Source of the DNA: Symsagittifera roscoffensis
Lineage: Eukaryota > Xenacoelomorpha > Acoela > Convolutidae
Length of the DNA stretch: 64,000 bases
Assembly (NCBI RefSeq): GCF_963678635.1
Contig: NC_087067.1
Span: 20,582,596 to 20,646,595, forward strand
Direction of reading: 5' to 3'
The notes beneath the pieces are model-generated. The model saw only the letters and a list, made by a program, of their open reading frames with translations, was not told the DNA's origin and searched no databases. Positions 23,732-34,025 of this stretch are shown piece by piece (within the stretch, counting starts at the first letter, position 1; every line of letters starts with the position of its first letter). The translations under genes and the position numbers were made by a program.

Positions 23732-23944
23732 GGAGCGTGCCTCACGTGACTTAGTAAGCAGGGGCTTATATTTTGAGCCTCCATAAAAAGCAAGGTCGAT
23801 GTCCTACAGATTTATGAGAAAAGTTGTTTATGGTAACAAAAAATCTACTTACCGATTGCTGAACCACGATGATGAGCTAGGATCTTCTCGAGGAGGGCAA
23901 AGTTACAAATTATTGATGAAAGTTAAGTTTAAAGTCGACTTGTT

Positions 23945-24156
23945 CAGGTCGACCACAATTCCTCCGCCCCCCACCCCACCTCACAAGACCATCATTTTTA
24001 TGGCATAACAAGTAGTTTTACAAGGTTAATTATGATGACCAAATATGTTTGGCACAGCCTAATCACTCCGCATGTCAATTTTCATAACGATCAGACAATG
24101 TGAACAGTAACTCAATAGTATAAAATTGTAGGTGGGGTGGAAAAGGAAAAAGAGCC
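23945..24156. mobile_element. Related TIR element, inverted and eroded at one end
   Basis: The interior (TTTTACAAGGTTAATTATGA, then GACCAAATATGTTTGG, then CCTAATCACTCCGCATG) is the reverse complement of the interior of 23530-23731. The right end GGAAAAAGAGCC is intact at 24145-24156. The left TIR is not recognisable beyond a C-rich stretch, so the copy is degraded or truncated there. Confidence 0.65.
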
Positions 24157-24583
24157 ATGGCATCAAGCTTTTTGGTCGCGAGCTCCCTCTCAAATTTAGT
24201 TTAAACGGTGCTTTTTTGAAAACAGATGTTCTGTTCCATAGCATGGCAATGACGTAAGGTGCTAGAAGGTAAGTTTTCACCCTTTTCCCGTCCCATTCCT
24301 CTTAGTCCGCCCTACAATCGAAAAATCAAAATGATTTATAAATTTATTGAAAACTTCTGCAAAAAATTTTTTTTTGAATTTTTTGAAAGCTTGACTTTGT
24401 AGAAAGTGCGCCTGATTAAGTCAACGGATCAAATGAAAAATTTTCCCCCTAAAAAGTTAGCGCGGGAGATTTGCGAGAAAAAAAATGTTTTTCAGCCAAT
24501 CTCATTTGAGCATAGTACATGCAGGCCTTTATTTAAAAACATTTCTTAACTTTCCCAAATAAGTTATAAGTTTGATTGTTCAG

Positions 24584-24882
24584 GTATCGATATGAAAGCG
24601 GGTCAAATCGAAACATGTGATGGTGTCACAATCTTCGGGTATAACTCAGGAGCTGTAGCTCCTTTTGTCGACAACAAAGCACGACAGACAATCTTCAACC
24701 AAACTCACTCGAGAACATTCGAGGAATTTCTAGAATCATCCAACAGTGCAATTCTCCATTACTCGGGTCACTCGAATGGAAACTACCGGACTAGAGTGCG
24801 TGTAAAAACAGACCAAAGCGTGTATGGCCGGCAATTTAGACAACACTGTCCCTTATGTACGCAACTGTTAGATGAAGTTTAA
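24584..24882 (+). CDS. A4GALT-like glycosyltransferase, exon 2
   Basis: The acceptor GTTCAG|GTATCG joins exon 1 in frame and adds 98 codons plus TAA. The segment has the composition expected of the C-terminal part of the A4GALT-type domain (FNQTHSRTFEEFLESSNSAI followed by LHYSGHSNGN, in the position of the family's His/Trp-containing end). A short Cys-containing tail, CPLCTQLLDEV, closes the protein. The gene is compact, with a single intron. An ATTAAA at 24913-24918 is a plausible polyadenylation signal. Confidence 0.72.
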
Positions 24883-25173
24883 TTACTTTCATGTTTGAAG
24901 TAATTCATAACAATTAAAAACCAATGACCAATTGAACTTAATCGAAACGTGATTCAAATAGTAATGCCATATAAATTCAGTATCAATAGCGTGCTTTCAC
25001 ATTTGCACGTGATCTCTTTTTCCTAAAAGCAGCTGGCCAGATCGTATTATAAAGTGGCATTTCCCAATTTTCATAAGTCTCATTTACTCTATTCAGAGAA
25101 ATATAAATGGAGACCCCTGATTCCGCTAAATCAATGTAGCGTCGGTAACAGACTGAAACCGTTTCAAACATCG

Positions 25174-25346
<173 letters not shown>

Positions 25347-25429
25347 TGTGTGAGTGAGTGGGGACGGAGTACTTTAAGAGAGAGAGATGATTCCAATAGT
25401 CAGTAGCGGAATTAGAGGACAGAGTTGTG

Positions 25430-25481
25430 GGCTCTTTTTCCTTTTCCCCCTCCTGCAAATTTTGGGGGAGGAAAAAGGGTC
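25430..25481. mobile_element. 52-bp miniature TIR element
   Basis: The ends are GGCTCTTTTTCC and GGAAAAAGGGTC (two mismatches as inverted repeats), with C-rich and G-rich runs inside, as in the 202-bp element at 23530. It is flanked by GAGTTGTG on both sides (25422-25429 and 25482-25489), an exact 8-bp target duplication. Almost nothing remains between the inverted repeats. Confidence 0.75.
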
Positions 25482-25559
25482 GAGTTGTGTGACCCTCTGC
25501 TCATAGATTCGAACTCTGAACACCAAAGATTCTCTCTTTTGGGACCATTTTACGACGTT

Positions 25560-26038
25560 CACTTTTGGTGAAAGAACTTTAAATTCTTAATTGAAATAAT
25601 TCTGATTCAGCACCAAAAGACAATAAAACATAGGATTAGGGATACCATTTTCGAATTTTTTTTACAATGTTAAAAAAAGGAATAGGTTTAAGTAGACCAA
25701 GGCGAAAAAAGTTGCAATAGATGCTGATTTAAACCAGTTTTCTGGACCAGAAGACGAGCTGGGACAAAAAAATATGTGAATATTTTTTTGATGTATCGAT
25801 ATAGATGGCATGCATTAATTTAAGGATAAGTAACAGAAATCTTTAACTGTGGAAAAGGCAAACGTTTAATTGGTATGTATAAACAAAAAATCTGGATTTT
25901 TTGAAACTGAAAAATTCGGTATTCATTTGAAAGACAATCACTTAAAAGCACTTGAACATATCAAAAACTAAGAATGAAATTTTTTGATTAACATCGCGTT
26001 AAATTTGAACTACAAGTCAGCAACAGCCTGCATAGAAA
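25560..26038. other. AT-rich interval, nothing recognised
   Basis: No reading frame, inverted repeat or known repeat was identified in this stretch between the miniature element and the GGATTCC-rich repeat. Confidence 0.4.
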
Positions 26039-26370
26039 CATTACGAGGCCAAACTGTGCACTGGATAGGCGCAAAACTTTGTGTTTGAGTGTTCCTGTAA
26101 TCCAGAGACAAACCTTTAAACGTCTTCGAAAATGTAAGTGGATTCCGCCTACAAAATGTCCGTGGATTCCGTGTACAAAAACCTTAAACGTTAATTTTGT
26201 CGGCACATTTGTTTTGATGCCGACTCTGTAACAGAATAATATAGCTTGTTGCTTTGGTTTTCGCAACTATCAAATGATTCTGCGAAATTTTAGTTGGTTC
26301 CGCAAATGTCAGTTGAATCCACAAAAAATTATAAGCGGAATCGGCAAATGCAAGCAGATTCCAATAGATT
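26039..26370 (+). repeat. GGATTCC-rich repeat, copy in intergenic DNA
   Basis: The segment begins CATTACGAGGCCAAACTGTG, as at 41207, and aligns with that element for over 170 bp (CACTGGATAGGCGCAAA, TTGTCGGCACATTTGTT). Inside are several variants of the word GTGGATTCCGCGTAC. The opposite terminal repeat is not recognisable here, so the copy is partial or decayed. Confidence 0.7.
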
Positions 26371-27816
26371 TCGCAGTTTTGTTTTTTATTGATTTCATTT
26401 AAAAAAAATTGAAAACTAGACCTGGAATTATTATCTATAGCAATGCTGAAATTAAAAGCAAGGATTGAAACATTGTCAGTGTAATCAACGAAAAAATGTT
26501 AAAACCTTATTTAACTATATTGGTGGATGTCAACATTTAGTATCGATCACCCAAAAATTTTCCTCAATTAAGGAGTTTCTTCAGTTTTTGGGATTATTGG
26601 AAACACAATCATCGAATAAAACCTTTAATTCGTTCGGTATTTGGTTCAGAAATCAACAGCATATATTTAAGATGAGATGGCTTAGAAGTGCACTGGGGGA
26701 GAGGTTTCGTGAGAGAGATTTAATAATGATAAAGGACGGGTAGATTGAAACTGATCAATTGATTGAAATTGAAAATGAAACTGAAACTGATTTGTTAAAA
26801 ACAGATCAACTGGATTGAAACATCTTTTTTTCTTAAAACTCAAAAAATCTTAAACAAGCGGAAAAAATAAGGTTAGAAAAATATTTCCTTGTTTTTAATT
26901 ATTTTGAGCAGTTTGATCATTTTATTGAAAAGAAAAAAATATATATATAATTTATACCCTTTGAAAATTCGGGGAGCAGTTTGGTCAATTTTGCGTTTCA
27001 CTTCTCTTCAATCTCCCCAGGTGGTTCGTTTTTATTAGTCACTGCATCATCTCCCAGCCCTCAAATTTCCATCATTAGCAGCGCGCCTTGGTTGTTTCAC
27101 TGACCGTGCATATTCCGTGCATACTGCTAGCTTCTTGCATTCTGGTATTTTTTTCGAGATAACCTCCGCTTAAAATTTTTGTTAACCTCTCTTACTGAAT
27201 ACAATTTTTCGGTTGCACACCTTGCTTGACGTGTTTGGATTCTGACTTTTTTGTTAATTAGGTGTAAAGGTTTCACAGTACCAAATGTGGTATCTTTATT
27301 CGTACAAACGAAGATTGTAGTAGTTTCAGACTGCAGAATCAAAAAAAAAATTACTTTTCAGTTGAAGAGCGACAAAAATAACAGTACCGAATCCGTAACC
27401 AACTTCTCAGGCATAATCTCAATTTTTAGAAAAAATTTGAGGTGGGAATAATTGTGAGCATTTCTGAATTTGATGCTCAATAGTTTGCAAAAACATATTT
27501 TGATGATCTCAGCATCTAAGGTGAGCCAATTTTGATTGACGGGACAAGTTTTTACAATTGATACTGATCTAACGAAACCTGAGCTTTAGTTTTGAATCAG
27601 AGTGCAAGATCTTTCAACAAAAACTCATGACCGTAGCGAGATTGGTTTCGAAAATAGACCACGTTATTTTAAAATGCGGAAGGGCAATTTGATACGGCTT
27701 GACAGAAGGCTAAAAACACCTCTGCTTAGAAGGTATAAACAAGGAATGTAAACCCAAAAAAGTTGTATCAATGTATATTTTATCAAAGTTGTTAACAGCG
27801 AATTCTTGTAAACTGC
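26371..27816. other. Intergenic interval without a recognised gene
   Basis: A 92-codon plus-strand open stretch at 26465-26743 has no recognisable domain. A tandem of TGAAACTGA-type words occurs near 26750-26820. Nothing further is supported. Confidence 0.4.
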
Positions 27817-28113
27817 CAATGTTATTGAATTTCTTGTACATAGGATACTTGTTTCATCGGCAAATTGCAAAAATTTCATGATTCTGTTTAGTTTTGTTTA
27901 ACAAATCATTGACTAGGCAAATTAATCATGATCTCGAACAAATTCTATTAGTCATAATTGAGTAATTGACAATGTGAAGTTGATTTACAGATTTACACAT
28001 TGCTTACGGTCTTCTCCTAACAAGTTTTATAAAAGATTTGATTAGTTATTGGAAAACTGCCAAAAAGATGCAATCTGAAGTACCAATTAAAAGAACAAAT
28101 TTCTCTTTGAAAA

Positions 28114-28727
28114 CTGTGAGAAATTACTGAGCCTAGAAAATCAAGTGCAGTTATACTTTTGACTGCTAAGGTATCCGTCTTGTCGCCTTCAGTTGAAAAT
28201 TTCAATGTTACCTCAATCTCTGATTCTACTGGCATTACATATGGAATTGAATGAATATAAAGCAGCAGTCCACTTAAAAAATCAGCTGAAATTTTATGAC
28301 AACGGATTTGTAAGTTATAGCGTTTTAATCTTTCGAAAAACTCAGGCTGATTAAAGGCCTACCACGTGATCCGTATGGCCGTGGGAAAGAAAATAAACCG
28401 CAGACTTTAGGTTTTCCTTATTGAAGCGATTAGCTGAAACATCAAAAAACTCCCCATTTTGACCTGCAAATTCTGACTTAATTTCAGAAAGAAAAGTCGG
28501 GTAACAAAAGATATGAAAGAACGAAAAAAAGATTAGCATTTGCTATCTTTTTTGAGAAACGTGAAGACCAACACATGATGACCCTTTTGATCCCGTTGTG
28601 TGTGAAAAATTCTCATAGACTTTGTCAGAGCTTTAAATGGATTTTGACAATTGTGCGCATAAATCAGGATACCCGTGAGTCCGATTACAACAATAAATAT
28701 AAAATTTATACATGATTTTTCACTCAA
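28114..28727 (-). pseudogene. SNM1/Artemis-like metallo-beta-lactamase fragment, copy A (frameshifted)
   Basis: The minus strand from 28539 encodes NRFNKENLKSAVYFLSHGHT followed by DHVVGL. This is the SNM1/Artemis-type segment leading into the HxHxDH metal-binding motif. One extra A in the AAAGGCC at about 28354, relative to copy B, shifts the frame just after that motif. The downstream part resumes at 28235 in another frame, and the later conserved His position reads Asp (ALDFLGSV). A preceding ORF (28533-28727) encodes MSEKSCINFIFIVVIGLTGI, a membrane anchor. The copy is dead as a nuclease. Confidence 0.7.
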
Positions 28728-28939
28728 TTCGGAACAACTTGTTTCGGAATTTCAAATCAATGATTTTAGTCACAAGAAGTGTAAAGTAACAAAACAAAGT
28801 TAGGAGCGGCCAACATTTAAAGTAGATGCGAGCAAGTAGATTTCACAAAAAAATTCCCATATCTAGCTGATTTGCCTCTTTATTTTGTTAGTTTGAGACA
28901 GGAGTAAACTTTTTTTAGATATCAAAAACTTAACAATAG

Positions 28940-29400
28940 TTGAGACAAAACTCAGAACTCGAAAATCAAATTTCTTGTTTCTTTTGGTACCTTATGTCCT
29001 CACAATGTGTTGATTTAAATAAAACAGTCAATTTGCTTCAGTATTTGCCTAGCTCATTTCAAACGGCAAGTATTGTGTCTCATAAAACTGCACGACACCT
29101 GTCGTTCTTCTTTTGTGGAAGTTTTCAAATGTTTTTAATCGTTTTTTTCGAAGTTTTTTGCAAAAATAGTAAATTTAGTTTCATCAACATTGAGAGCAAA
29201 AATGATTCCAGTATAATTCAAATATCTTCTCTAATATTTCGACAATCAATGTTATTGAATTTCTTGTACATAGGATACTTGTTTCATCGGCAAATTGCAA
29301 AAATTTCATGATTCTGTTTAGTTTTGTTTAACAAATCATTGACTAGGCAAATTAACCATGATCTCGAACAAATTCTTTTAGTCATAATTGAGTAATTGAC
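28940..29400 (-). pseudogene. LINE reverse-transcriptase fragment (unit A/B junction)
   Basis: On the minus strand the segments VNDLLNKTKQNHEI, then FADETSILCTRNSITLIVE, then NVDETKFTIFAKNFEKN appear in order with frame changes between them. These correspond to the INDL, FADDT and LNxxKTKxxxF blocks of LINE RTs. The second catalytic Asp reads Glu (FADE). Shorter matching pieces occur at about 27817-27960 and 30890-31140, in step with the tandem array. Confidence 0.65.
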
Positions 29401-29543
29401 AATGTGAAGTTGATTTACAGATTTACACATTGCTTACGGTCTTCTCCTATCAAGTTTTATAAAAGATTTGATTAGTTAATGGAAAACTGCCAAAAATATG
29501 CAATCTGAAGTACCAATGAAAAGAACAAATTTCTCTTTGGAAA

Positions 29544-30159
29544 CTAGTGAGAAGTTACTGAGCCTAGGAAATGAAGTGCAGGAATATTTTTGACTGTTAA
29601 GGTATCCGTCTTGTCGCCTTCAGTTGAAAATTTCAATATTACCTCAATCTCTGATTCTACTGGCATTAAACATGGAATTGAATGAATATAAAGCGGCAGT
29701 CCACTTAAAAATTTAGCTGAAATTTTATGACAACGGAATTGTAAGGTATAGCGTTTTAATCTTTCGAAAAACTCAGGTTGATTAAGGCCCACCACGTGAT
29801 CCGTATGACCGTGGGAAAGAAAATAAACCGCAGACTTTAGGTTTTCCTTATTGAAGCGATTAGCTGAAACACCTGAAAACTCCCAATTTTGACCTCCAAA
29901 TTCTGACTCAATTTCAGAACAAAAAGTGGGGTAACAAAAAAGTTGAAAGAACGAAAAAAAAAGATTAGCATTTGCTATCATTTTTGAGAAACGTGAAGAC
30001 CAACACAGGATGACCCTTTTGATCCCGTTGTGTGTGAAAAATTCTCTTAGATTTTGTCAGAGCTTTAAATGGATTTTGACAATTGTGCGCATAAATCAGG
30101 ACACCCGTGAGTCCGATTACAACAACAAATATAAAGTTTATAGATGATTTTTCACTCAA
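29544..30159 (-). pseudogene. SNM1/Artemis-like metallo-beta-lactamase fragment, copy B
   Basis: The open frame 29544-29981 (145 codons) contains NRFNKENLKSAVYFLSHGHT and DHVVGL, then a region matching the order in SNM1/Artemis proteins up to NIPALHFLGSV, which corresponds to the family's GHCPGS motif with the His kept. It then stops at once, before the rest of the lactamase and the beta-CASP domain, so it is a fragment of a DNA cross-link/hairpin nuclease gene or one exon of it. An overlapping upstream ORF (29965-30159) encodes a 64-residue membrane-anchor peptide. No convincing splice joins the two. Confidence 0.65.
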
Positions 30160-31220
30160 TTCGGAACAACTTGTTTCGGAATTTCAAATCAATGATTTTA
30201 GTCACAAGAAGTGCAAAGTAACAAAACGCTGCATAATAGTCACAACATATAGCAATATAAACGATAATAGTACAATATTGAAAAATAAAAGCATAAGTTA
30301 ATTGATATAGAAAAATGACTAATTGAGAAATAACACATTTTTGACGAAAAAAGGCAAAGTAGCACAGTTTCGACTCATGAGAGAGAGAGAGAACGCGATA
30401 AAGTTTGATTATACAAAGAAAGCGGTAATCCTTCGGTTAAATTACCGAGACTGAGACAATCTGCATGAAATGCCACGCATGGACTTTGTTTGCACTGTCG
30501 CCTTCTGAAAAAGAAACAAGTCATAAAATTGTTTAGTAATATAGTTTGAGATTGTGTTCGAACCTTTTAAGTTAGGAGCGGCCACCATGTAAAGTAGATG
30601 CGAGCAAGTAGATTTCACAAAAAAATTTCCCATATCTAGCTGATTTGCCTCTTTACTTTGTTAATTTGAGACAGGAGTAAACTTTTTTTAGATATCAAAA
30701 ACTTAACAATAGTTGAGACAAAACTCAGAATTCGAAAATCAAATTTCTTGTTTCTTTTGGTATCATATGTCGTCTCAATGTGTTGATTAAATAAAACAGT
30801 CAATTTGCTTCAGTATTTGCCTAGCTCATTTCAAACGGTAAGGTTTTTGTCTCATAAAACTGCACGACACCTGTCGTGCTTCTTTTGTGGAAGTTTTTAA
30901 ATGTTTTTTAATCAACTTTTTCGAAATTTTTTGCAAAAATAGTAAATTTAGTTTCATCAACATTGAGGGCAAAAATGATTTCAGTATTTTTCAAGTATCT
31001 TTTCTAATATTTCGACAATCGATGTTATTGAATTTCCTGTACATAGGATACTTGTTTCATCGGCAAATTGCAATAATTTCATGATTTTGTTGAGTTTTGT
31101 TTAACAAATCATTGACTAGGCAAATTTTTTTGTCATAATTGAATAATTGACAGTGTGAAGTTGATTTAAAGATTTACACATTGCTTACGGTCTTCTCCTA
31201 ATAAGTTTTATAAAAGATTT

Positions 31221-32674
31221 GATTTTTTGTGGGGCAGGTTGTAGAATCTCTGGTATTCCATTATTGTATAACAAAATAGAATGAGAGAGATGCAACGGAA
31301 GAAACTTCCGAAAAATGTTCAAGACCATCATTATGCTGGAGTTGAAGCTTGAGTTGGTAATAGATATAGTTGTCTCAGTCAGGTTAAAAAAATTGATCAA
31401 TGTGTAACACAGTGCACTTTTGTGAAAAATGTTATTTTTCCGACCATTTCAAAAATATGATTTAGTTTTTTTTCTTGTAGTTATTTTTTGTTTTCCATGC
31501 GAATTAGCTACCACAAATAAACATCGGAGAGAGCTGAGTGATAGATTGCTTTAAAGCCCTTTTAGTCGCAATTCGAACAATCTTTTAAAATTTTAAGAAA
31601 TTTTTCCACCGTTGAGAAAAACAGGTTTATGATTTTTCGTCTTAATTCGAGCCAATAGAGCTAGCGGCTTAAGGCTTGCAGTGGCTTATTTTAATGGCTT
31701 AAAAGCTTACAATAACTTACGTTAAGCCGTAAAATTTTAGTTTTACTAGAGTAAATTTAGTTTATTAAGCATTTTAGCGCCTTTTTGCAATCAAAAACTT
31801 CAAAACTCAAAAAACTGCAAAAAGTGAAAACAATTTGAATTTTTTTTGGTTTTTTTTTGTTTTTCTAGTCACTTTTCTTCAAAATATGTTTTCTAATTTG
31901 CTTATTTTTCTATCTTTGTTGAATATGCTTAAGCTCTTGTTTTTCGTTCAGATCTTTTTATCACGCCACGCCGAAAAAACGACGAATAATGCTAGTGAGG
32001 AATAATTTGAAAGTATAAAATAGTTTTTTTAAGACTGTGATCGGAACATTCTGTGCTAAGCAACCGGCTATCCTTGTTGTGAATAAGTTTTTTTTAAACT
32101 GGTTCAGCAAACTTTTGAAAACTCTTCGCAAAACTAGTTGAATAGTTCTAAGCTAGCTTAACCTTGAGCAAAGCTTGGCTGACAAAATTTTATGCTCATC
32201 AGTGTCTGTTCATGAATCAATGAATCACCTGTCACCTTGCTCTGCTAGCATATGCATCAAAGCCATAAAAGTTACAATTGTGTAAAGTGAATGAGAAGGA
32301 AAAGGCTTATTATTGTAGTGAAGCTGATATAATCATACAAAAAGCCATGTCAGCTCAGATAAAATATACTAAATATTTGTCCTAAGAATTAAGCGAACCC
32401 TCATTAGAATAAAGGTTAAGATGGCGTCAAACGTAATTTGCACAGCGCATGAACTAAAATCTATTATTTTGATAAAGCATCAACACCATTTATTTGATTA
32501 CACTTCTGAAATCCTGTAAATCCAGTTTCAAAGTTAACGCATTGAAGCTATTTAGGACTTGTTCTAAAGCATTAATTAAAAAAAATATTATTATAACTGA
32601 ATTATAAACAATTAAAATTGCCTTGAAAATTGCTGTTTTTAAAAAATAGAACCAATTAAGAAACAAATTGTATT
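31221..32674. other. 5' flank of the SLC23 gene
   Basis: AT-rich sequence with no accepted ORF. 31490-31600 is an inverted copy of the dispersed repeat seen at 18380 (AGCTACCACAAATAA word). No unambiguous promoter element was seen, and untranslated upstream exons could be hidden here. Confidence 0.4.
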
Positions 32675-32836
32675 ATGAAAATGGGCGAAGAAGGTACTAA
32701 AAGTGAGATGAACAACGAACTTCAACTAGAAACTGAGCACCCTTCCCCAAACGAGCATGATGAAGATCCGAACAAATTGACCTGGAAAATCGACGACAAG
32801 CCACCCATAGCACTCAGCCTAATCCTCGGTTTTCAG
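32675..32836 (+). CDS. SLC23-family nucleobase/ascorbate transporter, exon 1
   Basis: This is the first coding exon of a plasma-membrane SLC23 (NAT/NCS2) transporter, the family that moves ascorbate with Na+ in vertebrates and nucleobases in many other organisms. It encodes an acidic cytoplasmic N-terminus, then WKIDDKPPIALSLILGFQ, the start of transmembrane helix 1. The invariant QH pair is split across the intron. An ATG two codons downstream (32681) could also serve. The exon ends CAG|GTTCGA in phase 0. Ten exons are visible (1411 coding nt, about 470 residues). The last part of the protein, about 70-100 residues by comparison with family length, lies beyond the window. Substrate cannot be assigned from the sequence alone. 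Confidence 0.88.
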
Positions 32837-33217
32837 GTTCGAATAGGAGATCAACGCCCTTAGTTGATTATCAAAATTTGAAATATTTCTGATTTTGCAG
32901 TTAATTTTCAAATGAAAAACGTCTTCCAGGTTGGTTTCAAAATTAATCTACTCAGCAAGCTATGGACTGATTCAAAATATGTTTTGAAAAAATTTTGAAG
33001 CTTTAAAAACTGGACAAAGCTATGTTAAGCATAGTTCCATCAACATTGATTTTTGAAATATAGTTACTGAAATTGTTTGCAAATTGATAATGTTTCAGTT
33101 TCGAGACATTTGTAGAGGCTCTTGTTGCCGTTTTTTTCTCAACTTTTGAAGCTGCTCAAAAACCTCTATTGAAACTTATTTTTAATTTGAAAATATTTTC
33201 AAAGTATATTTTTGTAG

Positions 33218-33378
33218 CATTATCTCACAATGTTCGGTTCAACCCTTGCTCTTCCCTTTGCCCTTTCTGCCCATCTGTGTGTGGAAGCAGACAACTTTTT
33301 GGCCATTTCACAGCTGCTCGGAACAATCTTCTTCGTCTCCGGCATCGCCACATTCTTACAGTGCACCGTTGGAGTCAG
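33218..33378 (+). CDS. SLC23 transporter, exon 2
   Basis: The exon follows TTTTTGTAG| in phase 0 and encodes HYLTMFGSTLALPFALSAHL, then a helix FLAISQLLGTIFFVSGIATF, then LQCTVGVR. This is TM1 through TM3, with the QHYLTMFG core completed. It ends GTCAG|GTAAAA in phase 2. Confidence 0.9.
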
Positions 33379-33936
33379 GTAAAACTCGGAGGGGTTAAAA
33401 ATAACAAAAAAATTAGGCTACTTACAAGATAGACTCGGAGAATTTTCAAATTTGCCGCAAAAGTTGAAATGCAATACAAAATATTTAAGCGGTCATTGTG
33501 CAAACATTAGCACAAAAAAAAATTAATTTTTGAATAACTTCAACAGTTGCTTCAAATTTTTCTCGGTAAAAAGCCAAATTTGCACCAGTTTTTAGTATAT
33601 ATTCCCTTTATAGCTTTCACTATAAATATAATAATAATCATAATAATTCAATTTGGTTGAAATATAACCGAATGGCATCTTCGTGATTTTCAAAAGTGGC
33701 TGGAGGTTCACCAGCGCAACCTTCTCATAATCACTGTTTTTTGACTTTGCAACCATCCATAACGTTTTGGAGTTGGCACACAAAATTAAATGTAAATTTT
33801 CGAATCTTCAATTCAGAACAATATTTTGTTCAATACAATCACACGAAATGCGAGTGTGATTGTTTGATTAATTTTACTAATTTACTCATATTTGTAAATG
33901 ATTAAAATTGAACAACATTTAGGTTTTCTTTTTCAG

Positions 33937-34025
33937 ATTGCCAATAATCCAAGGAGGCACATTTTCATTTCTGGCGCCTACAATTGCACTGCTTAGTCAA
34001 GACCCAAGCTGTGAACCAGTATCAG
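33937..34025 (+). CDS. SLC23 transporter, exon 3
   Basis: The exon completes the Arg codon and encodes LPIIQGGTFSFLAPTIALLS, the family's RLPxxQGxxFAFLxP region, and then a short extracellular stretch. The end is TCAG|GCAAGT: only the GC donor keeps the frame with the next exon. A nearby GT four bases downstream would shift it. Confidence 0.88.

Larger units (their letters stand above)
22122..24583 (+). other. Intron of the glycosyltransferase gene
   Basis: A 2.46-kb GT-AG intron runs from GTAAGG to TTGTTCAG. It holds two members of a small TIR transposon family (23530-23731 and about 23945-24156), a run of 14 or so C residues at 23546 and a G-run at 23711. Small open frames within it are not genes. 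Confidence 0.7.
27817..31220. repeat. Tandem array of a ~1.43-kb unit (two full copies plus a partial third)
   Basis: Unit A (27817-29246) is repeated as unit B (29247-31019). A third start at 31020 runs to about 31220 before similarity ends. Unit B is longer because it carries about 340 bp of unshared sequence at 30228-30570. Each unit contains, on the minus strand, a short membrane-anchor ORF, a metallo-beta-lactamase fragment and a LINE RT fragment. The copies differ by scattered substitutions and single-base indels. Confidence 0.85.
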
